Assembly (NCBI GenBank): GCA_900552925.1
Contig: USBH01000101.1
Span: 1-6,268 of the forward strand
DNA length: 6,268 nucleotides
Source of the DNA: an uncultured Oscillospiraceae bacterium
GTDB lineage: Bacteria; Bacillota; Clostridia; Oscillospirales; Acutalibacteraceae
Reading direction: 5' to 3'
Shown: positions 1 to 6,221 of the stretch, piece by piece
How the letters are laid out: every line of letters begins with the position of its first letter
Numbering within the stretch: the stretch's first letter is position 1
Translations under genes and position numbers: made by a program
The notes under the pieces: generated by a model
The model's input: only the letters and a program-made list of their open reading frames with translations
What the model was told of the DNA's origin: nothing
The model's database searches: none

Positions 1-785
1 GCTTCCGGGAGACCGGCGCCCTCGACCGCACGGTCATGTTCGTGAACCTCGCGAACGACCCGGCCATCGAGCGCATCGCGACGCCCCGCATGGCGCTGAC
101 CGCCGCGGAGTACCTCGCGTTTGAAAAGAATTACCACGTGCTCGTCATCCTGACCGACATCACGAACTACGCCGACGCGCTGCGCGAGGTTTCCGCCGCG
201 CGCAAGGAGGTGCCCGGCCGCCGCGGCTACCCGGGCTACATGTACACCGACCTCGCCTCGCTCTACGAGCGCGCGGGCCGGCAGAACGGCAAGACCGGCT
301 CGATCACGATGATCCCGATCCTCACGATGCCCGAGGACGACAAGACCCACCCGATCCCCGACCTGACCGGCTACATCACCGAGGGGCAGATCATCCTGAG
401 CCGCGAGCTGTACCGGAAGAACATCGCGCCGCCGATCGACGTGCTGCCCTCCCTCTCCCGCCTCAAGGACAAGGGCATCGGCGAGGGCAAGACGCGCGCC
501 GACCACGCGAGCACGATGAACCAGCTCTTTGCGGCGTACGCGCGCGGCAAGGACGCGAAGGAGCTGATGGTCGTCCTCGGCGAGGCCGCCCTGACGGACA
601 TCGACAAGCTCTACGCGAAATTCGCCGACGCATTTGAAACCGAGTACGTCTCGCAGGGCTACACGACGAACCGTGACATCGAGGACACGCTCGCGCTCGG
701 CTGGAAGCTGCTTTCGATTCTGCCGCGCAGCGAGCTCAAGCGCATCAACGACAAGTTCCTCGACGCGTACTACGGAAAGGTGTGA
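1..785 (+). CDS. ntpB: V/A-type ATPase subunit B, 3' part (5' end outside window)
   Basis: Non-catalytic B subunit of the V1/A1 head of a V/A-type ion-translocating ATPase, which couples ATP hydrolysis or synthesis to H+ or Na+ movement across the cytoplasmic membrane. The frame is open from base 3, so the ATG at 36 is internal; about 260 codons are present, against about 460 for the family, and the N-terminal ~200 residues are missing. Counting from the internal Met, the fragment contains the family-typical stretches [13 protein letters not shown] (41-53) and [15 protein letters not shown] (59-73), then [12 protein letters not shown] (132-143). R142 lies 107 residues from the C-terminus, where the arginine finger of NtpB is expected; that role is inferred from position. 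The TGA at 783-785 is followed 6 bases later by subunit D, the usual order at the end of these operons. Nothing looks damaged. Confidence 0.96.
   Translation, partial: FRETGALDRTVMFVNLANDPAIERIATPRMALTAAEYLAFEKNYHVLVILTDITNYADALREVSAARKEVPGRRGYPGYMYTDLASLYERAGRQNGKTGSITMIPILTMPEDDKTHPIPDLTGYITEGQIILSRELYRKNIAPPIDVLPSLSRLKDKGIGEGKTRADHASTMNQLFAAYARGKDAKELMVVLGEAALTDIDKLYAKFADAFETEYVSQGYTTNRDIEDTLALGWKLLSILPRSELKRINDKFLDAYYGKV
774..780 (+). promoter_or_regulatory. Ribosome binding site for subunit D (GGAAAGG)
   Basis: GGAAAGG lies inside the last codons of subunit B, 11 bases before the GTG at 792. It supports GTG 792 as the start. The ATG at 785-787 is in another frame, and the in-frame ATG at 831 would remove the conserved VNPTRMEL start of the family. 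Confidence 0.6.
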
Positions 786-791
786 TGCAAG

Positions 792-1448
792 GTGGCAGGC
801 ACACAGGTCAACCCCACCCGCATGGAGCTCACGCGGCTGAAAAAGAAGCTCGTCACGGCCGTGCGCGGCCACAAGCTGCTGAAGGATAAGCGCGACGAGC
901 TGATGCGCCAGTTCCTCGACCGCGTGCGCGAAAACAAGGCGCTGCGCGAAGAGGTGGAGGCGGCGCTGAAGGCCGCAAACGGCGATTTCATGCTGGCCCG
1001 CGCCGGCATGCCGGACGAAATGCTGAACACGGCGCTGCTCGCCCCGAAGCAGGAGGTCTCGATCTCCGCGGGCACGCAGAACGTCATGAGCGTGGAGATC
1101 CCGGACTTCGACTTCAAGACGCGCACGCCGGACCCGAACGACATCTACTCCTACGGCTTCGCCTTCACGACCGGCGACCTCGACGACGCGATCCGCTCGC
1201 TCTCCGCGGTCTTTCCGAAAATGCTGAAGCTCGCCGAGGTGGAGAAATCCTGCCAGCTCATGGCGGCGGAAATCGAAAAGACGCGGCGGCGCGTCAACGC
1301 GCTCGAGCATGTGATGATCCCGGAGCTGCAGGAAAACATCAAGTATATCACGATGAAGCTCGACGAAAACGAGCGCTCCACGCAGATCCGCCTGATGAAG
1401 GTCAAGGACATGATGCTCCAGCAGGCGCACCATTACGACACGATCTGA
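792..1448 (+). CDS. ntpD: V/A-type ATPase subunit D
   Basis: Subunit D forms the long coiled-coil central stalk (rotor shaft) that turns inside the A3B3 head and connects it to the membrane ring. The 218-residue product matches the usual 200-220 length. The family signature is at the N-terminus: VNPTRMELTRLKKKL (residues 6-20), followed by a long helix rich in Lys, Arg and Glu (about 20-65). A second long helix spans about 145-215, containing RRRVNALEHVMIPELQ. Pairing of N- and C-terminal helices is how the D subunit makes its stalk. The GTG start is chosen because it alone keeps the conserved N-terminus and has a plausible SD. It is co-transcribed with subunit B 6 bases upstream and is probably the last gene of the operon, since a terminator follows 36 bases after the stop. 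Confidence 0.96.
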   Translation: MAGTQVNPTRMELTRLKKKLVTAVRGHKLLKDKRDELMRQFLDRVRENKALREEVEAALKAANGDFMLARAGMPDEMLNTALLAPKQEVSISAGTQNVMSVEIPDFDFKTRTPDPNDIYSYGFAFTTGDLDDAIRSLSAVFPKMLKLAEVEKSCQLMAAEIEKTRRRVNALEHVMIPELQENIKYITMKLDENERSTQIRLMKVKDMMLQQAHHYDTI

Positions 1449-1484
1449 CCGGGCGGCCAAGGCTTGTCCCGCAGAAGACGCAGA

Positions 1485-1521
1485 ACGGCCCCCCGGCACA
1501 GCAGCCGGGCGGGCCGTTTTT
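1485..1521 (+). terminator. Rho-independent terminator of the V-ATPase operon
   Basis: A GC-rich stem pairs ACGGCCCCCCGGC (1485-1497) with GCCGGGCGGGCCGT (1504-1517), with one bulged base and the loop ACAGCA, followed directly by a T5 run (1517-1521). It lies 36 bases after the subunit D stop. Read on the minus strand the same hairpin is followed only by TTCTGCGTCTT, so it may also act weakly on ftsH transcripts. Confidence 0.9.
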
Positions 1522-1567
1522 GAACGCCTTTTTCAGGCCGGCTGCGCCGGCAGTTTGCGCCGCGGGC

Positions 1568-1591
1568 CGGTCTGCGGGAAGCCGCAGGCCG
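1568..1591 (-). terminator. Possible hairpin downstream of ftsH
   Basis: CGGTCTGCGG (1568-1577) can pair with CCGCAGGCCG (1582-1591) over 10 base pairs with one G-T wobble and a 4-base loop. It starts 18 bases past the ftsH stop on the minus strand. No T-run follows it, and neither does one follow a second small hairpin at 1537-1551 (GCCGGC-TGC-GCCGGC). It may therefore only stabilise the 3' end, with termination occurring in the shared hairpin at 1485-1517. Confidence 0.3.
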
Positions 1592-1609
1592 AACCGCCGC
1601 GCGTCAGGC

Positions 1610-3316
1610 TCACGCGTTCAGGATCGACATGAATTCTTCGCCTGTGATGGTCTCCTTCTCATACAGGTACGCCGCAAGTTCATCCAGCTTTTGCCGGTTG
1701 TCCGTCAAAAGCTTTCTGGCCTTTTCATGCTGCTTCTTCACAAGCGCCACCACCTGCCGGTCGATCTGCGTCTGCGTTTCCGCCGAGCAGGCCAGCGAGG
1801 CGTCGCCGCCGAGGTACTGGTTCGTGACCGTCTCCATCGCGACCATGTCGAATGCGTCGCTCATGCCGTAGCGGGTGATCATCGCGCGCGACAGCTTCGT
1901 CGCCTGCTCGATGTCGTTCGAGGCGCCGGTGGTGACGGAGCCGAACACGACTTCCTCCGCCGCGCGGCCGCCGGTCAGCGTCGCGACCTTGTTTTCGATC
2001 TCCTCTTTGCTCATCAGGTAATGGTCGCCCTCGTCCACCTGCATCGTGTACCCGAGCGCGCCGGAGGTGCGGGGCACGATCGTGATCTTCTGCACCGGCG
2101 CGGAGTGGCTCTGCAGGGCGGCCACGAGCGCGTGCCCGATTTCGTGGTAGGCGACAATCTTCTTTTCCCCGTCGGTCAGGATCGCGTTTTTCTTCTGGTA
2201 GCCGGCGATGACGACCTCGATGCTCTCCTCAAGATCCGCCTCGGTCACCGACTTGCGCCCGTCCCGCACGGCGCGCAGGGCGGCTTCGTTCACGATGTTG
2301 GCCAGCTCGGCGCCGGAAGCGCCGGAAGCCATGCGGGCGATCCGGCTGAAGTCCACGTCCGGCGCGAGCCGGATCTTCCTCGCGTGGACCTTCAGGATCT
2401 CCTCGCGGCCGCGCAGGTCGGGCAGCTCCACCGGCACGCGGCGGTCAAAGCGGCCGGGGCGCGTCAGCGCGGGATCCAGCGATTCCGGCCGGTTCGTGGC
2501 GGCCAGCAGAATCACGCCGCTGTTCTCCTCAAAGCCGTCCATTTCGGTCAGCAGCTGGTTCAGCGTCTGCTCGCGCTCGTCGTTGCCGCTGATCTGCCCC
2601 TCGCGCTTCTTGCCGATGGCGTCGATCTCATCGATAAAGACGATGCAGGGGGCCTTCTCCTTCGCCTGCTTGAACAGGTCGCGGACCTTCGCGGCGCCCA
2701 TGCCGACGAACATCTCGACGAATTCCGAGCCGGACATCGAGAAGAACGGGACGTTCGCCTCGCCGGCGACCGCCTTGGCCAGCATGGTCTTGCCGGTGCC
2801 CGGAGGGCCGACCAGCAGGAGGCCCTTCGGCATCGAGGCGCCCACTTCCTTGTATTTATTCGGGTTGTGCAGGTAGTCCACGATCTCCTTGAGGTTCTCC
2901 TTGGCCTCGTCCTCGCCGGCCACGTCGGAGAATTTGATGCCCTCCGAGGATTTCACGTACACCTTCGCGTTGCTCTTGCCCATGCCGAAGGCCATGGAGT
3001 TGGCGCCGCCGGCGCGCTGCATCAGCTTTTTCGACATGTACTGCCCGATGCCGATGAAGATGACGATCGGCAACACCCAGGTCAGCAGGAAGCTCAGCAG
3101 CGGGGACATCTGCTCGATGATCTCGCCGGAGAACTGCGCGCCCGAGTCGGCCAGCCGCTGGGTCAGGTCGGGGTCGGGCATCATGCCGGTCTTGTAGATG
3201 GCTGTGTTTTCCTTGTTCGTGAACAGGATCTGGTTTTCCTGCTGCTGCACCTCGACCTGTCCCAGCTCTTTGTTTTCGGCCATTTCAAGGAAGGTGCCGT
3301 AATCCACCTGCTGCAC
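1610..3316 (-). CDS. ftsH: ATP-dependent zinc metalloprotease FtsH, lacking the first membrane segment in this frame
   Basis: Membrane-anchored AAA+ protease that unfolds and degrades misassembled membrane proteins and short-lived regulators. In the 568-residue frame: a small extracytoplasmic domain (4-68, beginning VDYGTFLEM), membrane segment 2 (about 72-92), Walker A GPPGTGKT (170-177), pore segment [10 protein letters not shown] (203-212), Walker B IVFIDEID (225-232), second region of homology ATNRP...RPGRFDR (273-291), and peptidase domain with HEIGH (H391, E392, H395) and likely third zinc ligand D468 in ASNDIE. All catalytic residues are present. The usual first membrane segment is absent: upstream in this frame there are only about 22 Arg/Gly-rich codons before a stop. 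A suitable segment sits in the overlapping 61-codon frame, so the two probably form one gene of about 620 codons broken by a frameshift. GTG 3316 is the only reasonable start in frame and has a poor SD. Confidence 0.93.
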   Translation of the reverse strand: MQQVDYGTFLEMAENKELGQVEVQQQENQILFTNKENTAIYKTGMMPDPDLTQRLADSGAQFSGEIIEQMSPLLSFLLTWVLPIVIFIGIGQYMSKKLMQRAGGANSMAFGMGKSNAKVYVKSSEGIKFSDVAGEDEAKENLKEIVDYLHNPNKYKEVGASMPKGLLLVGPPGTGKTMLAKAVAGEANVPFFSMSGSEFVEMFVGMGAAKVRDLFKQAKEKAPCIVFIDEIDAIGKKREGQISGNDEREQTLNQLLTEMDGFEENSGVILLAATNRPESLDPALTRPGRFDRRVPVELPDLRGREEILKVHARKIRLAPDVDFSRIARMASGASGAELANIVNEAALRAVRDGRKSVTEADLEESIEVVIAGYQKKNAILTDGEKKIVAYHEIGHALVAALQSHSAPVQKITIVPRTSGALGYTMQVDEGDHYLMSKEEIENKVATLTGGRAAEEVVFGSVTTGASNDIEQATKLSRAMITRYGMSDAFDMVAMETVTNQYLGGDASLACSAETQTQIDRQVVALVKKQHEKARKLLTDNRQKLDELAAYLYEKETITGEEFMSILNA

Positions 3317-3470
3317 CTGCCGCTTCGCTCTCGTTTTCCCGGGTCTGCCCGGCCGGCTCCTTTTCCGGCCTGCGCCTGCGCATCAGAAGGAGCAGGCCGG
3401 CCGTCAAGCTGACAAGCAGCGCGACGCCGGAGCACACTGCGGAGATCATCCACTTATTATTTTGCCTCAT
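3285..3470 (-). CDS. Small membrane-segment frame, probably the displaced N-terminus of FtsH
   Basis: A 61-codon frame with a hydrophobic segment at about 8-30 (WMISAVCSGVALLVSL...), followed by RRRRP and a polar tail, ending in TGA at 3285. It starts at ATG 3470 with a strong SD (GGGAGG, 9-base gap), overlaps the gene before it by 14 bases and the ftsH frame by 32 bases. Its place, size and single membrane helix match the first helix of FtsH, which the downstream frame lacks. A +1 shift somewhere between codons ~35 and 50 would join them directly before the conserved VDYGTF. A caution: four arginines just after the helix would be outside the membrane in normal FtsH topology, against the positive-inside rule. 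It could therefore be a separate small N-out/C-in membrane peptide. The broken-ftsH reading is favoured. Confidence 0.6.
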   Translation of the reverse strand: MRQNNKWMISAVCSGVALLVSLTAGLLLLMRRRRPEKEPAGQTRENESEAAGAAGGLRHLP

Positions 3471-3912
3471 TGTTTGTTTCCTCCCTTTTTTCTGAACTTA
3501 TCTGCAGATCTATGGCTTTCAGCGCGGCAATCAGCGCATAGCGCATGGACTGGGCCGCGTAATCGATTGCGTATTCCGCGTAGAGCGCCAGCGCCTCTGC
3601 GTTGTCCTCTGCGGCGGAGCTGGATTCGCAGTGCAGGTAATCCGGCAGGTCCTGCTCCAGAATCCGCTTGACCGTCTCGAAATAGTGCAGCTGGGCGTCG
3701 GCCAGCGCGGCCACCGCCGGCGAGCGGCTGCCCTTCACGTTTTCCTGAAGCAGCAGCTCGTTTTCCCTGTACTCGTCCTCTGTCCGCTGCAGCTCCTGCC
3801 GGATCTTCGGCTGGTCCGCCTGCTGACAGAGCCGCAGGCGGCTCTGCATATGGCCGTACTGCCGCTCCAGCTCATACAGCTTGATCGCGAATATCCCCTG
3901 ACTGAACTTCAT
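3457..3912 (-). CDS. Uncharacterised helical protein upstream of ftsH
   Basis: I do not recognise this 151-residue family. The product is soluble in appearance, with no signal peptide or membrane segment. Residues about 8-60 are charged and heptad-like (KLYELERQYGHMQSRLRL, then LQRTEDEYRENELLLQENV), suggesting a coiled coil. Residues 65-90 and 102-137 look like further helices, the last being alanine- and tyrosine-rich (ALALYAEYAIDYAAQSMRYAL). The C-terminus is a short charged tail. ATG 3912 has AAAGGAGA 8 bases upstream, and the stop overlaps the start of the next frame by 14 bases, which indicates an operon and probably translational coupling with ftsH. A role as an FtsH partner or substrate adaptor would be a guess based on position only. 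Confidence 0.8.
   Translation of the reverse strand: MKFSQGIFAIKLYELERQYGHMQSRLRLCQQADQPKIRQELQRTEDEYRENELLLQENVKGSRSPAVAALADAQLHYFETVKRILEQDLPDYLHCESSSAAEDNAEALALYAEYAIDYAAQSMRYALIAALKAIDLQISSEKREETNNEAK
3480..3486 (-). promoter_or_regulatory. Strong ribosome binding site for the 61-codon frame
   Basis: On the minus strand AGGGAGG (3486-3480) stands 9 bases before ATG 3470, inside the end of the 151-codon gene. It shows that translation is meant to begin at 3470, whereas the GTG of the ftsH frame has no comparable site. This supports the 61-codon frame being the true N-terminus of FtsH. Confidence 0.75.
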
Positions 3913-3920
3913 GATGCAAG

Positions 3921-3928
3921 TCTCCTTT
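3921..3928 (-). promoter_or_regulatory. Ribosome binding site for the 151-codon gene
   Basis: AAAGGAGA on the minus strand (3928-3921), with 8 bases between it and ATG 3912. It fixes that start. Confidence 0.8.
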
Positions 3929-3956
3929 CCCGGGTATCCCGCGTTGTTCTGTATCC

Positions 3957-3965
3957 GTTATACCA
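3957..3965 (-). promoter_or_regulatory. Candidate extended -10 promoter of the ftsH cluster
   Basis: The minus strand reads TGGTATAAC (3965-3957), a TGn-extended -10 with TATAAC close to TATAAT, about 45 bases before ATG 3912. No good -35 hexamer lies 16-18 bases upstream; the nearest TTGCAA is 24 bases away, too far. Extended -10 promoters can work without one. Confidence 0.45.
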
Positions 3966-4102
3966 GACCGCCCGGCAGCCCGCCACTTGCAATTTTTTAA
4001 ATGTGTATGGACAGATCTGCCGATGTGTAAAAAAGACTGACACTTCGCGTATTCTGTAAGGACAAAAAGAGAAAACTGCCAGTGTCCCCGCCGTGCGCGG
4101 TC

Positions 4103-4111
4103 TGCTATTCT
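4103..4111 (+). promoter_or_regulatory. Weak candidate promoter for the HdeD-like/GT8 pair
   Basis: TGCTATTCT (4103-4111) resembles a TGn-extended -10 (4 of 6 matches). The -35 region is poor and the leader would be over 100 bases. An alternative -10, TATATT at 4193-4198, sits closer to the gene but also lacks a -35. Confidence 0.25.
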
Positions 4112-4206
4112 ATACGCAGAGGGACAACCGCGGACCGCGCCGGCCGCCCAAACGGGCGCCGATGCGATCCGCACGCACATGCAATATTCATCTATATTTG
4201 TATAAC

Positions 4207-4212
4207 AGGAGG
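4207..4212 (+). promoter_or_regulatory. Ribosome binding site (AGGAGG) of the HdeD-like gene
   Basis: A perfect AGGAGG with an 8-base gap to ATG 4221, which fixes that start. Confidence 0.9.
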
Positions 4213-4220
4213 TTTTCAAA

Positions 4221-4763
4221 ATGAGAAACAGATCGGCTTTCGGCTGGGGCGAACTGGTCGTCGGCATCGCCCTGGTCGTTCTCGGCATCTTCACCTTTGC
4301 GCGGCCGTCCAGCGCGCTGACCGGAATCGTCTTTGTGTACGGGCTGCTCGCCGTCGTCACAGGCATCGCGGACATCGCGTTTTACGTCAAAATCGAAAGG
4401 CACACGGGGTTCGGCCCGGTCGTGTCGCTTATAACGGGGATTCTGAGCATCCTCGCGGGCGTCCTGCTGCTGTTTAACCCGGACGCCGTCAAATGGGCCA
4501 TGGCGCTCCTCTTCCCGCTCTGGTTCATCACGCACTGCATCTCGCGCCTGACCCACCTGCCGGTCATCCGGCTGACGGCCGGGTCGGGGTACTATTACTG
4601 CACGCTGATCGTCAACATTCTCGGCCTGATTCTGGGTTTCGTCATGATCGTGAACCCGATGCTTTCCCTTTTCTCGGTCAGCTACGTGATCGGCATCTAC
4701 CTGCTGCTGGCCGGGATCGACCATCTTGTACTGGCGGTGAGCAACATTGGAAAACGCGGATAA
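4221..4763 (+). CDS. HdeD-like (DUF308) six-helix membrane protein
   Basis: A 180-residue integral membrane protein of the HdeD/DUF308 type. Six hydrophobic helices are visible at about 9-27, 32-55, 65-85, 91-107, 125-145 and 150-174. They are arranged as three helix pairs with the repeated pattern GxxxxxxGIxxxxxP typical of this family: FGWGELVVGIALVVLGIF...RP, LITGILSILAGVLLLFNP and LGLILGFVMIVNP. The Escherichia coli member is linked to acid stress, but the molecular function of the family is not settled and I would not carry that role over to this organism. The N-terminus MRNR is basic, consistent with a cytoplasmic N-end. It is co-transcribed with the glycosyltransferase gene, whose start lies inside its last codons. 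Confidence 0.85.
   Translation: MRNRSAFGWGELVVGIALVVLGIFTFARPSSALTGIVFVYGLLAVVTGIADIAFYVKIERHTGFGPVVSLITGILSILAGVLLLFNPDAVKWAMALLFPLWFITHCISRLTHLPVIRLTAGSGYYYCTLIVNILGLILGFVMIVNPMLSLFSVSYVIGIYLLLAGIDHLVLAVSNIGKRG
4736..4741 (+). promoter_or_regulatory. SD-like site (GGTGAG) for the TTG start of the glycosyltransferase
   Basis: GGTGAG sits 5 bases before TTG 4747, within the end of the upstream gene. It is weak, so coupling to translation of the HdeD-like gene is likely. Confidence 0.45.
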
Positions 4764-5595
4764 AATAAACAGCGCCATCCGTCTGTTGGTGGCGCTGGAT
4801 GAAAACTACCTGCCGCAGCTGCAGGTGCTTCTGACTTCGATCTCGATCAACAGCCCGCAGGACGTCGGGGCGCTTTACCTGATGCACAGCGGCATCCCCA
4901 CGGAAAGCTTGCAGCGCGTGGAAAAGCAGTGCAACGCGTTCGGCTGCGCGCTGTACCCCGTGCCGGTCAGCGCCGATTTCTTTCAGGAGGCGCCGGTAAC
5001 CAAACGGTACCCGCAGGAAATGTACTACCGCCTGCTCGCGCCGCACCTGCTGCCGGAGGACCTCGACCGGATCCTGTATCTCGACCCCGATATTCTGGTC
5101 ATCAATTCGCTGCGCCCGTTGTGGGAGACCGACCTCAAGGGCTGCCTGTTCGCCGCGGCCTCCCATACGGGGCTGACCGAAATCGCGAACGACGTCAACC
5201 GGATACGGCTCGGCACCGACAGCGATTACTACAATTCCGGCGTCCTGCTGATGGACCTGAACGCCTGCCGGAAGGAGATCGTCCCCGAGGAGGTCTTCGC
5301 CTTTTCCGCAGGGCACCGGGTGAGCCTGCTCCTGCCGGACCAGGACATCCTCAACGCGATGTACGGCGACCGGATCCTGCCGCTGGACGACGCCGTATGG
5401 AATTACGACGCGCGCAACTTCAACAGCTATCGCCTGCGCAGCTCCGGCAAAGCGGACGCGGACTGGGTGATCGACAACACGGCGATCCTGCACTTCTGCG
5501 GCCGGGCAAAGCCGTGGAAGCCGGGCTACCCCTACCGCTTCGGCATCCTGTACAAGCACTACGCCCGCCTCGCGCAGAAATGGATCGCCGGGTAA
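4747..5595 (+). CDS. Glycosyltransferase family 8 protein
   Basis: Retaining glycosyltransferase of the GT8 type (GT-A fold, Mn2+-dependent), which moves a sugar, usually glucose or galactose, from a UDP-sugar to a glycan, lipid or wall polymer; the acceptor cannot be told from sequence. Visible motifs: the N-terminal nucleotide-binding strand LLVALDENYLPQLQVLLTSI (13-32), the metal-binding DPD in RILYLDPDILVIN (113-115), YYNSGVLLMDLN (161-172), LPDQDILN (196-203) and the C-terminal metal/UDP motif HFCGRAKPW (249-257). The 282-residue length is normal and it looks intact. There is no signal peptide or membrane helix, so it acts in the cytoplasm. The start is a TTG overlapping the HdeD-like gene by 17 bases; the first in-frame ATG (Met46, at 4882) would remove the nucleotide-binding strand. 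A strong terminator follows the stop. Confidence 0.92.
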   Translation: MENADKINSAIRLLVALDENYLPQLQVLLTSISINSPQDVGALYLMHSGIPTESLQRVEKQCNAFGCALYPVPVSADFFQEAPVTKRYPQEMYYRLLAPHLLPEDLDRILYLDPDILVINSLRPLWETDLKGCLFAAASHTGLTEIANDVNRIRLGTDSDYYNSGVLLMDLNACRKEIVPEEVFAFSAGHRVSLLLPDQDILNAMYGDRILPLDDAVWNYDARNFNSYRLRSSGKADADWVIDNTAILHFCGRAKPWKPGYPYRFGILYKHYARLAQKWIAG

Positions 5596-5616
5596 GCGGG
5601 CACCGCGGATTCATAC

Positions 5617-5662
5617 AAAAAAGAATGATGCGCCGGGCTTCGGCGCATCATTCTGCGTTTTC
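5617..5662. terminator. Bidirectional terminator between GT8 and tetR
   Basis: A perfect 14-base-pair stem pairs AGAATGATGCGCCG (5622-5635) with CGGCGCATCATTCT (5641-5654) around the loop GGCTT. On the minus strand it is followed by T6 (the A-run 5617-5622), making a strong end for the tetR transcript 10 bases past its stop. On the plus strand it is followed by GCGTTTTCTTC, a weaker T-tract that serves the glycosyltransferase transcript. Confidence 0.92.
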
Positions 5663-5663
5663 T

Positions 5664-6188
5664 TCACTTTTTTTCCGGCAGCATCCGGCAGATCTGTGCC
5701 GCCAGCTTGTCCGCGTCCACCGGCTCGTCGACGCAGCACTTGAGCAGCAGGCCGGATATTCCGAACGCCCAGAAATCCAGAGCCACCTCCATGTCCTCGT
5801 AGCGCACGGGCAGCTTTCTGGTCCTGTTGCGGATGAGCGCCTGCAGGTACGTCCGCGTCGCCTGCACGAACAGCTTTTCAATCTGCTCGTGCCGCTGGGA
5901 ATCCAGCAGCCTGCGGATCAGCGTGCGGTTTTCCATCGCCAGTGAAATGAGCGTTCCGATGGCTTTCTCCGGCGATTCCGCCTGCAGGCTGCGCTCCACC
6001 GCATCCTGCGTGACCTGTTCCAGAGACCACTCGACGACTTCCATGATATCCTGAAAGTGGTAGTAGAAGGTCTGTCTGGAAATGCCGCACGCATCGATCA
6101 GCGCCTTGACGGTGATTTTATCAATCCCCTTCTGCTTCGCCATCGTCGCGAACGTACTGGCAATGACGTTCTTCATATCGACCGGCAT
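5664..6188 (-). CDS. TetR/AcrR-family transcriptional regulator
   Basis: A 174-residue DNA-binding regulator. The N-terminal TetR helix-turn-helix is clear: VIASTFATMAKQKGIDKITVKALIDACGISRQTFYYHFQDI (8-48), with the recognition helix SRQTFYYHF (38-46). The remainder is an all-helical ligand/dimer domain; the general pattern (FYYHF, EWSLEQV, then LIRRLLDS and a C-terminal FWAFGISGLLLKCC) resembles the small TetR group that includes DhaS, without allowing a ligand to be named. Start: ATG 6188 with AAGGAGG 9 bases upstream. The open frame continues to an ATG at 6236, but those extra 16 codons begin MYKRQ, the translation of Nextera transposon-end adapter, and are not part of the gene. Its usual target, a divergent neighbour, would lie beyond the contig end. 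Confidence 0.93.
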   Translation of the reverse strand: MPVDMKNVIASTFATMAKQKGIDKITVKALIDACGISRQTFYYHFQDIMEVVEWSLEQVTQDAVERSLQAESPEKAIGTLISLAMENRTLIRRLLDSQRHEQIEKLFVQATRTYLQALIRNRTRKLPVRYEDMEVALDFWAFGISGLLLKCCVDEPVDADKLAAQICRMLPEKK

Positions 6189-6197
6189 GGAGCTCCC

Positions 6198-6204
6198 CCT
6201 CCTT
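6198..6204 (-). promoter_or_regulatory. Ribosome binding site deciding the tetR start
   Basis: The minus strand reads AAGGAGG (6204-6198) with 9 bases to ATG 6188. It argues for 6188 over the ATG at 6236 and over the next internal ATG at 6176. Confidence 0.88.
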
Positions 6205-6211
6205 TTTGCAT

Positions 6212-6220
6212 AGTATAGCA
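6212..6220 (-). promoter_or_regulatory. Candidate extended -10 of the tetR promoter
   Basis: The minus strand reads TGCTATACT (6220-6212), a TGn-extended -10 with TATACT, 5 of 6 matches to TATAAT. It would start transcription about 17 bases before ATG 6188. Any -35 element has been cut off, because genomic sequence stops at about 6221. Confidence 0.55.
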
Positions 6221-6221
6221 A

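Larger units (their letters stand above)
3913..4220. other. Divergent intergenic region, 308 bases
   Basis: Lies between two divergently read genes and holds no credible gene; the open frames in it are short and unlike any protein I know. It contains an SD and a candidate promoter for the leftward cluster near its left end, and an SD plus a candidate promoter for the rightward pair on its right. The central part (about 3990-4080) is AT-richer than the flanks. A spaced inverted repeat GACACT (4039-4044) / AGTGTC (4081-4086) with a 36-base gap is too weak to call an operator. I see no tRNA, riboswitch or repeat array. Confidence 0.6.

Noticed and set aside
3285..3292. CCT TGA at the end of the 61-codon frame as a programmed +1 frameshift site into ftsH
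   Set aside because: A shift here would give ...RHLP-EMAENK and lose the conserved VDYGTFL, which is encoded upstream of this point in the ftsH frame. The frame change must come earlier, so slippage at this stop does not explain it.
1520..3412. A 630-codon open frame on the plus strand opposite ftsH
   Set aside because: It mirrors ftsH in high-GC DNA. Its product is rich in Arg, His, Val, Leu and Gly with no recognisable domain, while the opposite strand encodes every FtsH motif.
4039..4086. GACACT / AGTGTC inverted repeat as an operator
   Set aside because: Only 6 bases per arm with a 36-base gap; a match of this kind is expected by chance in a region of this length.
4188..4778. A 196-codon minus-strand open frame opposite the HdeD-like gene
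   Set aside because: Its product is a charged, low-complexity Asp/Arg/Gln/His-rich sequence, typical of the antisense of a hydrophobic membrane gene. The plus strand has a perfect SD and clear membrane helices.
4678..5945. Long open frames overlapping the glycosyltransferase (minus 5559-4678 and plus 4929-5945)
   Set aside because: Both are shadows without domains or SD sites. The plus one runs across the terminator and into the antisense of tetR.
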